Shown: positions 1 to 11,826 of the stretch, one piece after another | How the letters are laid out: each line of letters starts with the position of its first letter | Numbering within the stretch: the stretch's first letter is position 1 | Assembly (NCBI RefSeq): GCF_004209755.1 | Contig: NZ_CP035913.1 | Span: 3,410,001 to 3,474,000, forward strand | DNA length: 64,000 nucleotides | Direction of reading: 5' to 3' | Source: Pseudoduganella lutea | Lineage (GTDB): Bacteria > Pseudomonadota > Gammaproteobacteria > Burkholderiales > Burkholderiaceae_D | Notes under the pieces: generated by a model | Told to the model about the DNA's origin: nothing | Database searches by the model: none | What the model saw: the letters and a program-made list of their open reading frames with translations, nothing else | Position numbers and translations under genes: made by a program

Positions 1-50
1 CGTATGCGCTGAGCTGGGCGGCGACCATCTGGGCCGATACGCTGGGGTGA
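1..50 (+). CDS. 3' end of an unidentified protein-coding gene (partial)
   Basis: Frame 3 is open from the window edge to a TGA at 48-50 and would encode a tail ending in YALSWAATIWADTLG. The composition suits a membrane or helical protein, but 15 residues are too few to assign a family. The start lies outside the window. Confidence 0.4.
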   Translation, partial: YALSWAATIWADTLG

Positions 51-129
51 CGGCTTTCATCATCGCGGCCTGGGCATACTTGCCGCTTGCCTGGGTATAA
101 TCGCCGGCCGTTTTTCTTTCCCACTTTTC

Positions 130-642
130 ATGTCCATCGACTGGTTCTCGCCGGCGCAATGCGTCGGCTACGTTGCGTTCGTGCTGGGCGTCGGCTCCTT
201 CCTGCAGACCGACGACCGCCGCTTCAAATTGTTCATGGCCGGCGAATGCCTGGCCTACGTGGTGCACTTCACGCTGCTCGGCAACCCGACGGCGGTGGCG
301 AGTTCCACCATGTCCCTGCTGCGCTCCCTGCTCGCGCTGCGCACCCGCTCCGTGTGGGTGGCGCTGGCCGTGGTGGCAATCAATATCTGCCTCGGGCTGT
401 ATTTCGCCAAGCAGCCCAGCGACTGGCTGCCGCTCGGCGCATCGTGCCTCGGCACGCTGGCGCTGTTCCTGTTGCAGGGCATTCCCATGCGGCTCGTGAT
501 GCTGGTCGGGACCATCTTCTGGATCGCCAACAACGTGATCTCCGGTTCGATCGGTGGCACGGCGCTGGAAGTGGTGATCGCCGTGGTCAATCTGGTGACC
601 ATTGCGCGGATGGTGCGGCAAAAGGCGGCGACTCCCACCTGA
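130..642 (+). CDS. YgjV-type inner membrane protein
   Basis: 170-residue, very hydrophobic protein with about five to six predicted membrane segments spread over its whole length and short loops such as the one around SLLALRTRSVW. Length and pattern (N-terminal YVAFVLGVGSF, later LVMLVGTIFWIANNVISGSIGG) match the YgjV family of bacterial inner membrane proteins, whose function is not known. The ATG at 130 is chosen because the family begins just before the first membrane helix. A TATAAT sits at 96-101, a plausible -10 box, but I see no good -35. It is a single gene, followed by 144 bases without recognisable signals before the next gene. Confidence 0.75.
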   Translation: MSIDWFSPAQCVGYVAFVLGVGSFLQTDDRRFKLFMAGECLAYVVHFTLLGNPTAVASSTMSLLRSLLALRTRSVWVALAVVAINICLGLYFAKQPSDWLPLGASCLGTLALFLLQGIPMRLVMLVGTIFWIANNVISGSIGGTALEVVIAVVNLVTIARMVRQKAATPT

Positions 643-786
643 TATCGGGAGATGCTGGTACGGCGTGCCGGATAGTTGTATTTCAGCCCACTTCCATCTC
701 AATACCCTTTCGGGGGACAGTCAAACTGTCCAGCTGGTGCTATTTTTTCCATACCAAGCGAAGCACCCAACCTGAAAGGGCAACGA

Positions 787-1410
787 GTGAAAAACCTGAA
801 ACCGGTACGCAGTGTGATGTTCGCCGCCATCGCGGCATGCGCCCTGAGTGGAACCGCCAACGCGGCGGATTTGGTCAAGACGGTCACGCTGTCCGACGTG
901 GCGAGCAACACGTATCTCAGCTGGGAAGGCAATACGATCGTGGAGATCGACCTCGGTGCCAGGGCGCACCTGAACACGATGGCCTGGGATGTAACGCTCA
1001 CGGCCAACCAGGGCAGCATGCTCAACGAGGCATACATGCAGCTCAGCGACAGCAAGCAGTGGAGCCAGCTCTACTTCCTGCCCAGCTTCCTGGCCGATCC
1101 GAACGGGGGCTACCATGCGGGGACCGAGCATTACTCGGGCAGCGTGGACTTCCGTGGCCTGGATACGGATGCGGAGCAAGGGGACTACAGCTTCAGCGTC
1201 GGGCCGGACGGCATCCTGCGCCTCGAGTTCGCGGAGAACATCGACAGCCTGCCGGGCGCCGATGCTGTCTGGAATTCGGCCACGTTCACGTTCGGCTATT
1301 CGGTTGCCGCCGTGCCGGAGCCGTCCACGTACGCAATGATGCTGCTGGGATTCGGGGCATTGAGTGCCGTGGCGCGCCGTCGCAAGCCTGAAGGCCAGGG
1401 GGAGCAATAA
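787..1410 (+). CDS. PEP-CTERM domain exported protein
   Basis: 207 residues. A GTG start at 787 is preferred over the upstream ATG at 676 because it places a classic signal peptide (KNLKPVRS, then a hydrophobic stretch ending in GTANAA) at the N-terminus and has a GAAAGGG ribosome site just upstream. The C-terminus has the tripartite PEP-CTERM sorting signal: VPEPS, a hydrophobic helix and a basic RRRK end. In this family such proteins are exported and processed by exosortase, often in strains that make exopolysaccharide and biofilm. The central part is a beta-rich domain with no enzyme motif that I recognise. The exosortase gene is not in the window. Confidence 0.85.
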   Translation: MKNLKPVRSVMFAAIAACALSGTANAADLVKTVTLSDVASNTYLSWEGNTIVEIDLGARAHLNTMAWDVTLTANQGSMLNEAYMQLSDSKQWSQLYFLPSFLADPNGGYHAGTEHYSGSVDFRGLDTDAEQGDYSFSVGPDGILRLEFAENIDSLPGADAVWNSATFTFGYSVAAVPEPSTYAMMLLGFGALSAVARRRKPEGQGEQ

Positions 1411-1414
1411 AAAA

Positions 1415-1433
1415 GGGGCCGCAAGGCCCCTTT
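1415..1433. terminator. Terminator shared by the PEP-CTERM gene and gyrB
   Basis: GGGGCC (1415-1420), loop GCAA, GGCCCC (1425-1430), with a T run on the plus side and an A run on the other. It lies between convergent genes and can act in both directions. Confidence 0.8.
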
Positions 1434-1454
1434 CGCATTACCAGCGCAAGAACA

Positions 1455-3956
<2,502 letters not shown>

Positions 3957-4013
3957 CTACTTTCTCAAAAAACGTATTACTGTCGATTTCTCACTGCGTG
4001 CGATCGGGCGGGA

Positions 4014-5120
4014 TCAGATCCGCATCGGCATCACGACATACTTGAAGTCGGGATTGTCTGGAATCGAGATCAGGGCGGACGAATTCGAATCGCCCAGCGC
4101 CACGTTGACCTGTTCGCATTTCAGGTTGTTCAGCACGTCCAGCAGGTAGGTAACGTTGAAGCCGATGTCGAGGCTGTCGCCGCCGTAGTCGATTTCCAGT
4201 TCCTCGACCGCTTCTTCCTGGTCGGCGTTGGTGGACGAGATCTTCAGCGAACCCGGGCTGATGATGCAGCGCACGCCCTTGAACTTGTCGCTGGTCATGA
4301 TGGCGGCGCGCTGCAGGGAGCGCAGCAGCTCGTCGCGGCCGATCGTGAAGTCGTTCTTGTAGCCCTTCGGGATCACGCGCGTGTAGTCGGGGAACTTGCC
4401 CTCGACCAGCTTGGAGATCAGCTCGATGTCGGTGAAGCCCAGTTTGACCTGGTTGGCGGCGATGTCCAGCTGCACCGGTTCATCGTTTTCTTCCAGCAGG
4501 CGCTGCAGCTCGATGATGGTCTTGCGCGGGATGATCACTTCCTGGCGCTCGAACGCCTGTTCCGTTTTCACCTGGCAGAAGGCGAGGCGGTGGCCGTCGG
4601 TGGCCACGGCGATCACGTTCTCGCCGTCCAGCACCAGCAGCAGGCCGTTCAGGTAGTAGCGGATGTCCTGCTGGGCCATTGAGAAGTGCACCATGTTGAA
4701 CAGGTGCTTCAGCGTTTTTTGCGGCAGCGTGAACGAGGCGTTGAACGTTTCCGCTTGCTGCACGGTGGGGAATTCCTCGGCGGCCAGCGTTTGCAGTGCA
4801 AAGCGCGATTTGCCGCTCTGCACCGTCAGGCGCTTGTTGACCAGCGTGAGCGACACGTCGCCCGATTCCGGCAGCGCGCGCAGGATGTCAAGCAGCTTGC
4901 GCGCGGCCACGGTGGTGCCGCTGACTTCGGCGCCGGAGCCGATGTTGGCGTTCGTGGTGATCTGCACTTCCGTATCGGTGGACAGGAACGAAACGGCTTC
5001 GCCTTCCTTGCGGATGAGGATATTGGCCAGAATCGGCATCGTATGCCGACGCTCGACAATACCGCTCACGATCTGCAGTGGCCGGAGTAACGTATCTCGG
5101 GTGGTTTTGACCAGTTGCAT
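4014..5120 (-). CDS. dnaN: DNA polymerase III beta subunit (sliding clamp)
   Basis: 368 residues, the standard length for the beta clamp. The protein begins MQLVKTTRDTLLRPL and ends YVVMPMRI, both typical. The dimeric ring holds DNA polymerase III on DNA. Three repeated clamp domains of about 120 residues cover the whole sequence. The start codon at 5120 follows a GAGGAT ribosome site. Located between dnaA (134 bases upstream) and gyrB, it is probably co-transcribed with dnaA. Confidence 0.98.
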   Translation of the reverse strand: MQLVKTTRDTLLRPLQIVSGIVERRHTMPILANILIRKEGEAVSFLSTDTEVQITTNANIGSGAEVSGTTVAARKLLDILRALPESGDVSLTLVNKRLTVQSGKSRFALQTLAAEEFPTVQQAETFNASFTLPQKTLKHLFNMVHFSMAQQDIRYYLNGLLLVLDGENVIAVATDGHRLAFCQVKTEQAFERQEVIIPRKTIIELQRLLEENDEPVQLDIAANQVKLGFTDIELISKLVEGKFPDYTRVIPKGYKNDFTIGRDELLRSLQRAAIMTSDKFKGVRCIISPGSLKISSTNADQEEAVEELEIDYGGDSLDIGFNVTYLLDVLNNLKCEQVNVALGDSNSSALISIPDNPDFKYVVMPMRI

Positions 5121-5253
5121 GGATATCCTCGATAAAAGATTAATAACTAGTTTGTAATGCTAAAGGTTGCCGAGCCAGAAGGCAAAGCGGCGCCGCAGGC
5201 CGGGTGGTTCGTATTGCAACCAGGGGCGCGCGCCGCATGCCAATACTGGTTCT

Positions 5254-6672
5254 TCAGCCTTTGAGCGTTTGCTCCAGCACGTGCAACTCATGGTTGCACT
5301 CCGGGTTCTTGGTGCGGTCCTGCGCGATCTTGCGCACGGCGTGCAGCACCGTGGTGTGATCGCGGCCGCCGAACAGCTCGCCGATCTCCGGCAGGCTTTT
5401 CTGCGTGAGCTCCTTCGCCAGGTACATCGCGATCTGGCGCGGCCGCGCGATGTTGGCCGGGCGGCGCTTCGAATACATGTCGGCGACCTTGATGTTGAAG
5501 AAGTCCGCCACCGTTTTCTGGATGTTTTCCACGCTGATCTGGCGGTTCTGCACGGAGAGCAGGTCCTTCAGCGCTTCCTTCACGATGTCGATCGAGATGT
5601 CCTTGCCGTGGAAGCGCGAGTAAGCCAGGATCTTGCGCAGCGCGCCTTCCAGCTCGCGCACGTTCGAGCGCAGGTGCTTGGCCACGAAGAAGGCCACGTC
5701 GTCGGACAGCGTGACGCCTTCCGACTTCGCCTTCTTCAGCAGGATCGCCACGCGCATTTCCAGTTCCGGCGGCTCGATCGCCACCGTCAGGCCGGAATCG
5801 AAGCGGGAGATCAGGCGGTCGTCCATGCCCGTGATCTCTTTCGGATACGTGTCCGACGTGATGATGATCTGCTTCTTCGCGGCGATCAGCGCCTCGAACG
5901 CATAGAAGAATTCTTCCTGCGTGCGGCTCTTGCCGCCGAAGAATTGAATATCGTCGATCAGCAGCATGTCCAGCGAGTGGTAGTAATGCTTGAAATCGTC
6001 GAAGCCCTTGCGCTGATAGGCGGTCACCACGTCGCGCACGTATTGCTCGGCGTGGATGTAGCGAATGCGCGCTCCCGGTTGATCGGCCATCACCTGGTTG
6101 CCGATCGCATGGATCAGGTGGGTTTTACCAAGGCCCACGCCGCCGTAGAAGAACAGCGGGTTGTACGACACGCCCGGATTGTTGGCGACCTGGATCGCGG
6201 CGGCGCGCGCCAGCTGGTTGGCCTTACCGGTCACGAAGCTTTCGAACGTGAGGTCGGTGTTGATGCGGCTTTGCTCGCGCCCGCGCTGGTTCGCATATTC
6301 ATTGCCCGCGGGTGGCGTGACCGGGTCGCCGGTGCGCACGTCCGCCGGATGCATGGCGGGTGCGCCGCCGCCGTTCGGCACACTGGGAACGGTGCTGGTG
6401 TTCTCGGTCGGCTTGGCACGCGGCGGGTTCAGCACGGGGTTCAGCACGAACTGCACCTCGGTCGGCGCTTCCCAGTATTGCGATGCCAGGGCGGTGATGC
6501 GGCTGGCAAACTGGGATTTCACCCAGTCGAGCTTGAAGCGGTTGGGCGCCGCGATGCGCAGCTTGCCATTCTCGTAATCGAGCGGCACCAGTGGTTTGAT
6601 CCACGCGCTGAATTGTTGCGGCGTCAGCTCCAGTTCCAGTTGGGCGGAACAGGTCTGCCAGAAATTTTCCAT
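5254..6672 (-). CDS. dnaA: Chromosomal replication initiator DnaA
   Basis: 472 residues when started at the ATG at 6672 ([13 protein letters not shown]), which fits the conserved domain I start; the frame stays open 39 codons upstream, but that part has no DnaA similarity. The protein binds DnaA boxes, opens oriC and loads the helicase. Visible parts are domain I (first 90 residues), a low-complexity linker, the AAA+ domain with Walker [10 protein letters not shown] and Walker [10 protein letters not shown], and the C-terminal DNA-binding domain with the signature RDHTTVLHA. It is the first gene of the leftward dnaA-dnaN-gyrB group, and its upstream region is the candidate origin. Confidence 0.98.
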   Translation of the reverse strand: MENFWQTCSAQLELELTPQQFSAWIKPLVPLDYENGKLRIAAPNRFKLDWVKSQFASRITALASQYWEAPTEVQFVLNPVLNPPRAKPTENTSTVPSVPNGGGAPAMHPADVRTGDPVTPPAGNEYANQRGREQSRINTDLTFESFVTGKANQLARAAAIQVANNPGVSYNPLFFYGGVGLGKTHLIHAIGNQVMADQPGARIRYIHAEQYVRDVVTAYQRKGFDDFKHYYHSLDMLLIDDIQFFGGKSRTQEEFFYAFEALIAAKKQIIITSDTYPKEITGMDDRLISRFDSGLTVAIEPPELEMRVAILLKKAKSEGVTLSDDVAFFVAKHLRSNVRELEGALRKILAYSRFHGKDISIDIVKEALKDLLSVQNRQISVENIQKTVADFFNIKVADMYSKRRPANIARPRQIAMYLAKELTQKSLPEIGELFGGRDHTTVLHAVRKIAQDRTKNPECNHELHVLEQTLKG

Positions 6673-6815
6673 GAATCGTCTATCTGCAAAAGCTTTGGGA
6701 GGGCAGCATGTGTCGGCCATGCGGTTCATTGGGAACCGGTTCCAGTGGGAACGGCATGGCAACTGACGCATATGCGCCACACGTAACACGCTATTCTAAC
6801 TCCGAATCCCACAAG

Positions 6816-6824
6816 TTATCCACA
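6816..6824 (+). promoter_or_regulatory. dnaA: DnaA box
   Basis: TTATCCACA is an exact match to the consensus DnaA box. It lies about 145 bases upstream of the dnaA start and just beside an ATTCTA (6793-6798) that could be a -10 box for dnaA on the other strand, which would suit autoregulation. Confidence 0.75.
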
Positions 6825-6886
6825 GGGTTGTGCCGTAAATCGCCGAAAAAACGGCCGGAAAGCGGCTTTGCAAGTCGGTTCCGCTG

Positions 6887-6915
6887 TTGACAAGGCATGC
6901 CTGAATGCTGATAAT
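6887..6915 (+). promoter_or_regulatory. Sigma-70 type promoter for rpmH operon
   Basis: TTGACA (6887-6892), a 17-base spacer and GATAAT (6910-6915) form a near-consensus promoter pointing at rpmH. It would give a leader of about 210 bases. Confidence 0.7.
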
Positions 6916-7132
6916 TCAGGGTTCCCCGCCCGTACTCCGTGTTTTTTCAGTTTACGATCAGCGCGGATCCTTGCGGGCGATGAGATTGGCCAGCTTGTGC
7001 CGGACGTGTTGGCATAAGTGCGCGAAATGTCATTGGCACCAATAACTGAAGGGACGAACTGACGCCCGGTCTGACTTGTCAGCGGTGCGGCATCCCGATT
7101 TTGCACTTTTTTGCTTCTTTAGCGAGACCAAC

Positions 7133-7267
7133 ATGAAACGTACTTACCAACCTTCCGTCGTGCGTCGCAAGCGCACCCACGGTTTCCGTGCACGTATGGC
7201 TACCCGTGGTGGCCGTCAAGTTCTGAACGCACGCCGTGCCAAGGGCCGCAAGCGTCTGGCTGTATAA
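7133..7267 (+). CDS. rpmH: 50S ribosomal protein L34
   Basis: 44 residues, MKRTYQPS at the start and a very basic sequence ending GRKRLAV, the standard bL34 size and sequence. The open frame extends 19 codons upstream, but the family always starts at MKRTYQPS, so the ATG at 7133 is used. It is the first gene of the rightward rpmH-rnpA-yidD-yidC group, 21 bases before rnpA, and is probably driven by the promoter at 6887-6915. Confidence 0.98.
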   Translation: MKRTYQPSVVRRKRTHGFRARMATRGGRQVLNARRAKGRKRLAV

Positions 7268-7288
7268 GCCGTCGCTCGTTCGCTGAGC

Positions 7289-7690
7289 GTGGAAAGCAGT
7301 TCCAACGGCTCGACAGGCGAAGGTTCCCACGACTTCGCGCGCGCTCGGCGCATCGTTAAAACGGATGAATTTTCATCCGTTTTTCGTTTGCGCCCGGCCC
7401 AGAAAAGCGCGCACTTCGTGCTTTATACCCGCCCGAATCAGCTGCCTCATGCGCGGCTGGGCGTTGTCGTTGCCAAACGCCTCGCACCTCGCGCGGTCAC
7501 GCGCAATACCATCAAGCGCGTGACGCGCGAACTGTTCCGCACCACGGGCTTGCCGGCCATCGATTGTGTCGTGCGCCTGTCGAAGGCGGTCAACACCAAG
7601 GCCGGCCCGGCCACGACTGCAAAGCTGAAGGCCGAGCTGCGCGTCGAGCTGACGCGCCTGTTCGCGGCACAGTCGAAAGAGCGCCGATGA
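7289..7690 (+). CDS. rnpA: Ribonuclease P protein component
   Basis: 133 residues. RnpA binds the RNase P RNA and helps mature tRNA 5' ends. The sequence has the family signature [18 protein letters not shown], the basic RNR-like helix, after the ARLGVVVAK strand. The N-terminus up to about residue 18 is less conserved, so the true start could be slightly downstream. The stop codon overlaps the yidD start (ATGA at 7687), which indicates translational coupling. Confidence 0.95.
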   Translation: MESSSNGSTGEGSHDFARARRIVKTDEFSSVFRLRPAQKSAHFVLYTRPNQLPHARLGVVVAKRLAPRAVTRNTIKRVTRELFRTTGLPAIDCVVRLSKAVNTKAGPATTAKLKAELRVELTRLFAAQSKERR

Positions 7691-7950
7691 AACCGGCGCT
7701 CCTGAAGCTCGTCATGCTCCTGCTGCGTGGCTACCAGATCGTCATCAGCCCGCTGATGCCGCCCAGCTGCCGCTTCTTCCCAAGCTGCTCGAATTACGCG
7801 CTCGAAGCGCTGCGCGAGCATGGACCGGCGAAGGGCGGCTGGCTGGCGGTGCGCCGCCTTTGCCGCTGCCACCCGTGGAATGCCGGCGGATTCGATCCCG
7901 TTCCGCCAAAGCATTCCTCATCGACCGCTTGCGGTTGCAACCATTCCTGA
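7687..7950 (+). CDS. yidD: Membrane protein insertion efficiency factor YidD
   Basis: 87 residues from the ATG at 7687, which overlaps the rnpA stop. YidD is a small membrane-associated protein that aids YidC and Sec dependent insertion. The family core is present: [19 protein letters not shown], then a cysteine in PSCSNYA, followed by the [20 protein letters not shown] block. The C-terminus after PVPP is short and variable, as usual. It lies 9 bases before yidC. Confidence 0.95.
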   Translation: MKPALLKLVMLLLRGYQIVISPLMPPSCRFFPSCSNYALEALREHGPAKGGWLAVRRLCRCHPWNAGGFDPVPPKHSSSTACGCNHS

Positions 7951-7959
7951 CTTGACCCA

Positions 7960-9630
7960 ATGGATCTCAATAAACGCACAATCCTGTGGATCGTCTTCGC
8001 CGTTTCGCTGGTCGCCCTGTGGAACGAGTGGATGATTTACACCGGCCGGCCGTCCATGTTCGCGGCACCGCCGCCGAAGACCGCGCAGGCCGATGCCAAG
8101 ACCACCCCGGCTGGCGTTCCCGCCGCTGTCGGTACCACCGCCGGCGCTGCCGCCGTGCCGGGTACCGCGGCGCCATTCCAGAGCCAGATCGTGACCATCA
8201 CCACCGATGTGTTCAAGGTGGACATCGACACGCTGGGTGGCCAGATCAAGCGCCTTGAACTGCTCAAGTTCAAAGACGGCTTCGACCCGACGAAGAACCA
8301 GCAGTTGTTCCAGCAGGTGGGCGATCGCGTGTACCTGGCGCAGACCGGCCTGGTGGGCGCGGCCAACCTGCCGAACCACAACACCGGCTTTACGGTTCGC
8401 CCGGGCCCGCGTGTGCTCGATAGCGGCAACCAGGTACAACTGGTGATGGATGCGGAGCAGGGCGGCGTGCGCCTGACCAAGACGTTCACCTTCAAGCGCG
8501 GCGACTACACGATCGACGTTCGCCACGACGTGACCAATACCGGCACCGCGCCGGTGACACCGGAGCTGTACCTGCAGCTGGTCCACGACGGCAACAAGCC
8601 GGAAGGCTCCTCGTGGTTCAACCCGAGCTTCACGGGCCCGACGCTGTACACGGAAGCGGACCACTACCAGAAGCTGTCGTTCGAGAAGGTCGAGAAGGAA
8701 GACGTTTCCAAGCGCGAGAACGCAAACTTCGTGCCGGATCATCCGACCAAGGCCGACAATGGCTGGGTGGCGATCTCGCAGCACTTCTTTGTTTCGGCAC
8801 TGGTGCCGGAACAGAAGCGGATGCACGACATCTTCACGCGCAAGGTTGGTCATAACACCTACTCGATCGGCGTAGTGCAGCCGCTGGGCGCACTGGCGCC
8901 GGGCGCCACCGTGTCGAACAGCGCCAAGCTGTATTCCGGCCCGCAGGAAGAAACCGTGCTGGAAAAGCTGTCGCCGGGCCTGGAGCGCGTGAAGGACTAC
9001 GGCATGCTGACGATCGTCGCCAAGCCGATGTGGTGGGTGATGGAGCATATCCACGCCGCGCTGGGCAACTGGGGCTGGACGATCATCGCCTTCACGATCC
9101 TGATCAAGCTGATCTTCTTCCCGCTGTCCGCGGCCAGCTATCGCAGCATGGCGAAGATGAAGCTGGTCACGCCGAAGATGACGTCGATCCGCGAACGCTT
9201 CAAAGGCGATCCGACGAAGATGAACCAGGCCATGATGGAGCTGTACAAGACGGAAAAGATCAACCCGCTGGGCGGCTGCCTGCCGATCGTGGTGCAGATG
9301 CCGGTCTTCATCGCGCTGTACTGGGTGCTGAACTCGTCCGTCGAAATGCGCGGTGCGCCGTGGCTGGGCTGGATCACCGACCTGACCAAGCCGGATCCGT
9401 TCTTCATCCTGCCGGTGCTGTATGCGATCTCGATGTACGTGACGATGAAGCTCAATCCGCAGCCGGCCGATCCGATGCAGGCGAAGATGATGCTGTTCAT
9501 GCCGCTGGCGTTCTCGGTGATGTTCCTGTTCTTCCCGTCCGGCCTCGTGCTGTACTGGGTCGTCAACAACCTGTTCTCGATTGCCCAGCAGTGGGTGATC
9601 ACGAAGAAGATGATGCCCGACGCAAAATAA
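7960..9630 (+). CDS. yidC: Membrane protein insertase YidC
   Basis: 556 residues. YidC inserts and folds inner membrane proteins, alone or with SecYEG. The first membrane helix is at about residues 7-27 (ILWIVFAVSLVALW). It is followed by an Ala/Pro-rich linker and the large periplasmic beta-sandwich domain to about residue 345, then the conserved five-helix insertase core starting near WGWTIIAFTILIKLIFFPL. The cytoplasmic loop with MKLVTPKM and the helices around LVLYWVVNNLFSI are typical. The protein ends MMPDAK. The start at 7960 follows yidD by 9 bases. Downstream is a repeat-rich interval before mnmE. Confidence 0.97.
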   Translation: MDLNKRTILWIVFAVSLVALWNEWMIYTGRPSMFAAPPPKTAQADAKTTPAGVPAAVGTTAGAAAVPGTAAPFQSQIVTITTDVFKVDIDTLGGQIKRLELLKFKDGFDPTKNQQLFQQVGDRVYLAQTGLVGAANLPNHNTGFTVRPGPRVLDSGNQVQLVMDAEQGGVRLTKTFTFKRGDYTIDVRHDVTNTGTAPVTPELYLQLVHDGNKPEGSSWFNPSFTGPTLYTEADHYQKLSFEKVEKEDVSKRENANFVPDHPTKADNGWVAISQHFFVSALVPEQKRMHDIFTRKVGHNTYSIGVVQPLGALAPGATVSNSAKLYSGPQEETVLEKLSPGLERVKDYGMLTIVAKPMWWVMEHIHAALGNWGWTIIAFTILIKLIFFPLSAASYRSMAKMKLVTPKMTSIRERFKGDPTKMNQAMMELYKTEKINPLGGCLPIVVQMPVFIALYWVLNSSVEMRGAPWLGWITDLTKPDPFFILPVLYAISMYVTMKLNPQPADPMQAKMMLFMPLAFSVMFLFFPSGLVLYWVVNNLFSIAQQWVITKKMMPDAK

Positions 9631-9648
9631 GTGCTAACGGCAGAGCCC

Positions 9649-9756
9649 GTGTCCACCCTGGGGTCAACCCCATGTTCGGACACGAGCTCGGCAGTGCTAG
9701 CGCTTTTTACAGTCGAGCTTGTGTCCGATTTCGGGGTTGACCCCAAGGTGGACACG
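9649..9756. repeat. Pair of REP-like palindromic units between yidC and mnmE
   Basis: Two units of about 45 bases, 9649-9690 and 9714-9756. Each is a hairpin of GTGTCC ... GGACAC with an inner GGGGT(C/T)(A/G)ACCCC palindrome, and each is followed by a CGGCAGT-like tail (GACACGAGCTCGGCAGT and GACACGAACCCGGCAGT). The two units also pair with each other as an imperfect inverted repeat. This matches the form of REP/BIME elements. No transposase gene is nearby. Confidence 0.7.
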
Positions 9757-9777
9757 AACCCGGCAGTAAAAAAACGA

Positions 9778-9804
9778 AACCCGTGCGCGACACGGGTTTT
9801 TTTT
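9778..9804 (+). terminator. Rho-independent terminator after yidC
   Basis: AACCCGTG (9778-9785), loop CGCGA, CACGGGTT (9791-9798) and then a T run. It ends 21 bases before mnmE, so mnmE probably has its own promoter or depends on readthrough. Confidence 0.85.
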
Positions 9805-9824
9805 CGTTCCATTAAAATCGATCC

Positions 9825-11204
9825 ATGAATCTCGATACCCTCCCCATTGCCGCGATCGCCACCGCCCCGGGCCGCGGCGGCATCGGCGTCGTGCGCGCCT
9901 CCGGCAAGAACCTGAAACCGCTGGCGCAGGCGTTGTTCAATGGCGTGGAGCTGAAACCGCGCCATGCCACCTATATCCCATTCAAGCAGGCCGATGGCAC
10001 GCTGATCGACCAGGGCATCGCGATCTACTTCAAGGGACCCCATTCGTACACGGGTGAGGATGTCCTGGAATTGCAGGGCCATGGCGGCCCCGTGGTGCTG
10101 CAGATGCTGCTGCAGCGGGTGCTCGAGGCCGGCCATGATGTCGGCTTGCGCCTGGCCGAGCCGGGCGAGTTCACGCGTCGCGCCTACATGAACGACAAGC
10201 TCGACCTGGCCCAGGCCGAAGCAGTGGCCGACCTGATCGACGCGTCCACCGAGGCGGCGGCGAAGTCCGCTTCGCAATCACTGTCCGGCGCATTCTCGCA
10301 AGCGATCCACGCGCTGGTCGAACGCGTCACGCACTTGCGGATGCTGGTCGAAGCCACGCTGGACTTTCCGGAAGAGGAGATCGATTTCCTGGAAAAGTCC
10401 GATGCCCGCGGCCAGCTGCGTGGCATCGTCGAGTCGGTCGATCACGTGTTCCGGCAAGCGTCCCAGGGTGCGCTGCTGCGCGAAGGGCTGAACGTGGTGC
10501 TGGTGGGGCAGCCGAACGTGGGCAAGTCGTCGCTTCTCAATGCGCTGGCAGGGGCGGACGTCGCCATCGTCACGCCGATCGCCGGCACCACGCGCGACAA
10601 GGTCAGCGAAACGATCCAGATCGAAGGCATTCCGCTCAATATCATCGACACGGCCGGCATCCGCAGCCATGACGAAGCCGTCGATATCGTCGAGCGCATC
10701 GGCATCGAGCGCACGTGGGGCGAAGTAGGCAAGGCGGACGTGATCCTGCACATGCTCGATGCGAACCACGGCCCCACCCGCGCCGACGAATCGATCCTGG
10801 CAGCCTTTCCGGCCGGCGTGCCGGTGCTGCGCATCTGGAACAAGATCGACCTTTCCGGCCACAAGCCCTCGATCGATGCGAGCGACGATGCCACGCACAT
10901 CTATCTGTCGGCACACGATCACACCGGCATCGACCTGCTGCGCAAGGAACTGCTGCGCATCGCTGGCTGGCAGCAGACAGGCGAATCGCTGTACCTGGCT
11001 CGCGAGCGGCACCTGATCGCATTGAAGTCCACGGCCCGCCACCTGGATCGCGCCGAAGAGCATGCCGCGCAGACCGACCAGTCGCTCGACCTGTTTGCCG
11101 AGGAACTGCGGCTGGCGCAGGTGCAGCTTTCCACGATCACCGGGGCGTTCTCATCGGACGATTTGCTGGGCGTGATCTTCAGCCGGTTCTGTATTGGCAA
11201 GTAA
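9825..11204 (+). CDS. mnmE: tRNA modification GTPase MnmE
   Basis: 459 residues. With MnmG the enzyme makes the (carboxymethyl)aminomethyl group on U34 of certain tRNAs. Visible parts are the N-terminal folate-binding domain ([14 protein letters not shown]), a helical domain, and the inserted Ras-like G domain with the P-loop GQPNVGKSS, a GTTRD switch, the DTAG motif and NKID. The C-terminal FSRFCIGK carries the catalytic cysteine of the C-[IL]-G-K motif. The start at 9825 gives the normal family N-terminus. It is preceded by a terminator and stands as its own unit. Confidence 0.97.
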   Translation: MNLDTLPIAAIATAPGRGGIGVVRASGKNLKPLAQALFNGVELKPRHATYIPFKQADGTLIDQGIAIYFKGPHSYTGEDVLELQGHGGPVVLQMLLQRVLEAGHDVGLRLAEPGEFTRRAYMNDKLDLAQAEAVADLIDASTEAAAKSASQSLSGAFSQAIHALVERVTHLRMLVEATLDFPEEEIDFLEKSDARGQLRGIVESVDHVFRQASQGALLREGLNVVLVGQPNVGKSSLLNALAGADVAIVTPIAGTTRDKVSETIQIEGIPLNIIDTAGIRSHDEAVDIVERIGIERTWGEVGKADVILHMLDANHGPTRADESILAAFPAGVPVLRIWNKIDLSGHKPSIDASDDATHIYLSAHDHTGIDLLRKELLRIAGWQQTGESLYLARERHLIALKSTARHLDRAEEHAAQTDQSLDLFAEELRLAQVQLSTITGAFSSDDLLGVIFSRFCIGK

Positions 11205-11563
11205 GCGGGAAGTAAGCGGGAACTAAGCGGCAAGTAAAGGACCGCATGGATTGCTGGTAACAGGCGGTACATGTCACCGCTTTGATGGCATTGCATGGCG
11301 TCGTCCTATCGCCTCGTTCATTTCCATAGAAAAATTTTTAGTCCCTCTTCGCTTTATAGCAACCACGCCGCGATTGACCTCGTTGCGTGCGCTGCCGCAC
11401 GTAAACGCGCCTGTTGGCCTGTTTTAATGCTGCTATGATTGATTTGAGCAACATAGTCCGGCGCGGCGAGCGACAAGCCTTAAGGTATTGATGTTGGTCA
11501 CGTCCGCTCACTTCCACTGACGTAATCTTGCTAGCAGTTGATGTGTCTGAAGAGGGGAAGAGC
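11205..11563. other. Intergenic region with a short tandem repeat
   Basis: No convincing gene. An 11-base unit of the form AAGTAAGCGGG is repeated about three times starting at the mnmE stop codon (11199-11235), with decay in the last copies. The rest shows no clear structure. A GAGGGGAAG ribosome site for the next gene lies at 11552-11560. Confidence 0.5.
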
Positions 11564-11776
11564 ATGGAAACGACCCAGGAACAGGTGGCACCGGATGGCC
11601 CGGCGTCGATCTTGCCAACGATGATGCCCGCCATGGCTGCCTCTGCGCAGCTGCGGCGAACCCTGCCGCCGAAGGGTTCCTGCTGGTATTGCGAAAAACC
11701 GCTCGACAGCGTGAAGCGCTTCTGCGGCAAGGATTGCGCGTCATCGTTCGACGAAGAAGCCGAATACACCCGTTGA
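11564..11776 (+). CDS. Small protein with a C-terminal CxxC...CxxxC zinc-ribbon-like motif
   Basis: 70 residues from the ATG at 11564, chosen over the one at 11528 because GAGGGGAAG lies directly upstream. The N-terminal half is low complexity (Ala, Pro, Met). The C-terminal half has CWYCEKPLDSVKRFCGKDC, two cysteine pairs spaced like a treble-clef or zinc-ribbon knuckle, and then an acidic end. I do not recognise a named family. The motif suggests zinc binding; a role as an adaptor or nucleic-acid contact is inference only. No operon partner: the next gene is convergent. Confidence 0.65.
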   Translation: METTQEQVAPDGPASILPTMMPAMAASAQLRRTLPPKGSCWYCEKPLDSVKRFCGKDCASSFDEEAEYTR

Positions 11777-11826
11777 TGCACCTGTTTTGGCCGGACAGCT
11801 TGCCGTAACCGGCTGTGCCCGGGCAT

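Larger units (their letters stand above)
6673..7132. other. Candidate oriC / dnaA-rpmH intergenic region
   Basis: 460 bases between the divergent dnaA and rpmH genes. The evidence for an origin is the flanking gene order, the divergence of transcription here, one perfect DnaA box and a somewhat AT-richer stretch around 6905-6960. I found only one box that fits the strict consensus, fewer than usual, so the functional origin may use degenerate boxes or extend elsewhere. The region also holds the rpmH promoter. Confidence 0.55.

Noticed and set aside
87..1391. 434-codon frame across ygjV and the PEP-CTERM gene
   Set aside because: It overlaps two well-supported genes in another frame and has low-complexity Arg/Gly-rich sequence.
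5167..6786. 539-codon open frame antisense to dnaA
   Set aside because: Same cause: GC-biased codons in dnaA leave the opposite strand open. No ribosome site or known domain.
11199..11240. Possible CRISPR-like or regulatory repeat after mnmE
   Set aside because: Only about three decayed 11-base units with no spacers; simple slippage is enough to explain it.
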